From: Amyloporia xantha
Taxonomy: Eukaryota; Basidiomycota; Agaricomycetes; Polyporales; Adustoporiaceae
Assembly: GCA_036971615.1 (NCBI GenBank)
Contig: JAYKKR010000013.1
Location: forward strand, 898,072 to 962,071
Direction: 5' to 3'
Length of the DNA: 64,000 bases
The notes under the pieces are model-generated. The model saw only the letters and a program-made list of their open reading frames with translations, did no database searches and was not told the DNA's origin. Position numbers and translations under genes: made by a program. Of this stretch, positions 62,000 to 64,000 are shown piece after piece; positions within the stretch are counted from its first letter, which is position 1; every line of letters starts with the position of its first letter.

Positions 62000-63105
62000 T
62001 TAAATAAACGATCCTGTGGATAGTTTCAGTGCGTATGGACTATAGCGGACTTGGAGCCGCAGATCGTTGGCAGTCACCCTCAGGCTCAGCGACTCACAAC
62101 GTGGGTCTTGACCGACGCGCCGCCATCATACAACGCTCAGCAGTGCTCTTCTCCCAGATGCCCGTGCACATGCTCTCTCGTACCAATGATGTGGTGTAAC
62201 GGACTTTCTGGACAATCTCACAAAGAGCAGTAGATCAGTAGCGTTCGTGCGGAAGGATATTTCGTGCGCTGAACTATCATCACACGTGGATTGGGGAGAC
62301 ATGTTCTCATTCGAGCGGGCTTATCACAGCACGCAGCAGGACGTTCTGAAAGCACTCTTATTCGAGGAGCTCTCACCGGAGACGCAAGCTGTCATGACGG
62401 CCGCGTCCAATGCGATCGACTCCTCATTCTGGGACGACTCTACCCCGTCCGCTCTCCTCGACAGAAAGTAGTGTCACGGCTTCGGGAAGACTAGCGCTCT
62501 TCACCTTGGTATGGAATTTCCACCGATTGGTTGGTGCAAACTGGGGTGCAAGTTCGCCGCAGTTAGTGTTGAGTCTATGTCCAGAGTGTACTAGAGGGTC
62601 CGGCAGTGTATTCCGTGTTGAAGATTTCATAATCTTAGCCGCAGTCTTGTCTATGTTTCTGCACATGTAAGGAGGATGGCAGCACGCAACGTTCTCAAGA
62701 TTTGTGGATAGCTTGTCGTAACTGGTATAATAACTCGCCATTGCGTTCGGCTCTCTATCTTTCACTCGTACCTTTCGTTTTGGTGACTGTGTGTCATGCG
62801 AGGGCCAGCCGCTTCCGAATTCATTTGGGTCTTTTCCCCAATAAAGCTTTTGCTTTCGTCTCCCGGCGGCCTATGCACGATTGGACGATCAGCCGCTTCC
62901 CCATCTCGGAAACAAGGAAGGGTGGCGATGGTTAACCTTTGATAAATCTTATACAGATCAGCTGTGGTAAATGAACCGAAGTAATACGTCGTGACACAGC
63001 GAAGGCGTAGCTATCAGCATGTGTTGCTTACTACTACCTAGGGTGTCGATGTCTCGTGATACCATAGGCATCACCAATTACATGGTTTATTATGAAGTAT
63101 ATCTT
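62000..63105. other. stretch without a supportable gene
   Basis: A 75-codon frame at 62247-62471 on the + strand (VDWGDMFSFERAYHSTQQDV) looks protein-like but is isolated. Nothing else is recognisable. Confidence 0.35.
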
Positions 63106-63109
63106 CCCG

Positions 63110-63660
63110 AGCATTAGGAATGAGGATGGAAACGCCATGTCGGTTGAGAATCGGTCTGGTGGACACATAGGATATTGGAGTAAACTACACATAAAGCGAC
63201 ATATACGTTGCTACGCAGCCTGCAACTAAAAATCAACATCACGACCAAACGAACAAACCCAACGACAACGGCCTGGCCCCAGAGACACACTGATGGTACA
63301 AGCACGCCTCTCGTCATGGTAAGACCACACCTACATTGCATGGGCCAACTGAAGAACTGCGCAGCCGACAACCCAGGTGAATCGCTTGAATCCAATTTGA
63401 CTAACATTTCGGCTGTTGTCAGCTTCCGCACTGTAGCATGGATTCCTGTTTGGATGACCCTGGAGCAGAGTTCGGAGACGATGTTATCTTGCGAACATCT
63501 GTAAGCCAAATGGTCCCGTAAAGTTCTGAATGGCATACTAGAACTAACACAATACTCACACGGTAGTCTCGGAACCTGTACAATTGAGTCTTGGGAAGGC
63601 AGATATAAAGTATCATGGCTTGTAGCAGATATGTGAGGTTGATCTGCATGCCCTAGAAAT
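63110..63660 (-). pseudogene. possible decayed multi-pass membrane protein
   Basis: Minus-strand pieces INLTYLLQAMILYICLPKTQ (near 63645), an intron-like GTGAGT..TTACAG (63560-63491), RFTWVVGCAVLQLAHA (near 63390-63340) and VVVGFVRLVVMLIFSC (near 63260) look like membrane helices of the DUF6534-type agaricomycete proteins. Frames change between them and a stop interrupts the second piece. The assignment is tentative. Confidence 0.2.
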
Positions 63661-64000
63661 ACGAGTCGTGGTATCCAGACATAACCTTCACCTATTCAAC
63701 AGCGAGGACCAAACCTGAAGTCGGTGCTCGGGAGCATCGCGAGTATTCGGTACGGTGGGTATCTCGTGCCATGACTGCGTCGAAGGGTCTGTCGGCTATG
63801 ATTAAGCGTGATCATCCTCAGCTACATCCAGCTCAGTGATTGTATGCGACATGTAAGAATTTGAATAGGTCTCACTGCGAGGTGGGTACAATTTCGCTGG
63901 ATAGCAGCGGTATTGCAAAAAATTTATCGAGGAGTACTATGTCCAATAGTTAATGCGTTGTTTTCAGTAAGCGCAATCAAACACGCTGCAATCACTACTT

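Overview
The window reads as nuclear DNA of a mushroom-forming basidiomycete (Agaricomycetes). The introns are 50-80 nt with GT..AG (rarely GC..AG) borders. There is a Plavaka-type transposase relic, a BTB gene of the expanded agaricomycete type, a fungal Zn(II)2Cys6 regulator, and several small conserved gene families that I associate with this group. I see no rRNA, convincing tRNA or CRISPR array. All names come from reading translations by eye, without a database search.

Region 1-12.8 kb is a graveyard of gene copies. From left to right it holds a Plavaka transposase relic, a frameshifted coiled-coil gene, a frameshifted hypothetical gene, a frameshifted BTB gene and then a block of broken housekeeping genes on the minus strand. 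That block contains a RhoGAP domain, the amino-terminal part of the V-ATPase subunit a, and an almost full-length, apparently intronless eIF2B-delta copy lying between two consecutive pieces of the V-ATPase copy. About 12.8-17.2 kb shows no gene I can defend.

At 17.2-20.3 kb is the most striking object: a frame-consistent nine-exon gene for a JmjC protein of the KDM3/JMJD1 type. It has a cysteine-rich finger, an intact HxD...H iron-binding triad and a carboxy-terminal C2H2 finger. It sits in an AT-rich, strongly CpG-depleted island bounded by a possible 9-bp direct repeat. A truncated conserved gene abuts its right edge. From 21 to 38.9 kb there is mostly decayed or empty sequence, a CpG-rich promoter-like stretch (24.2-25.3 kb) and two small intact genes (29.4 and 32.3-33.0 kb).

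From 38.9 to 59 kb the character changes to multi-exon genes with mostly clean splice sites that I do not recognise. One is a 57-residue tandem-repeat protein gene with a one-base slip. Convergent to it lies a minus-strand hypothetical gene. Further genes lie at 46.5-48.3 and 51.7-53.3 kb, and a C-terminal Zn(II)2Cys6 regulator at 57.6-59.0 kb. The last 5 kb returns to relics, including a conserved hypothetical fragment and decayed membrane-protein-like sequence. No pathway or operon logic links the genes. The window looks like a fast-evolving accessory region with one intact chromatin-enzyme gene and one intact regulator.
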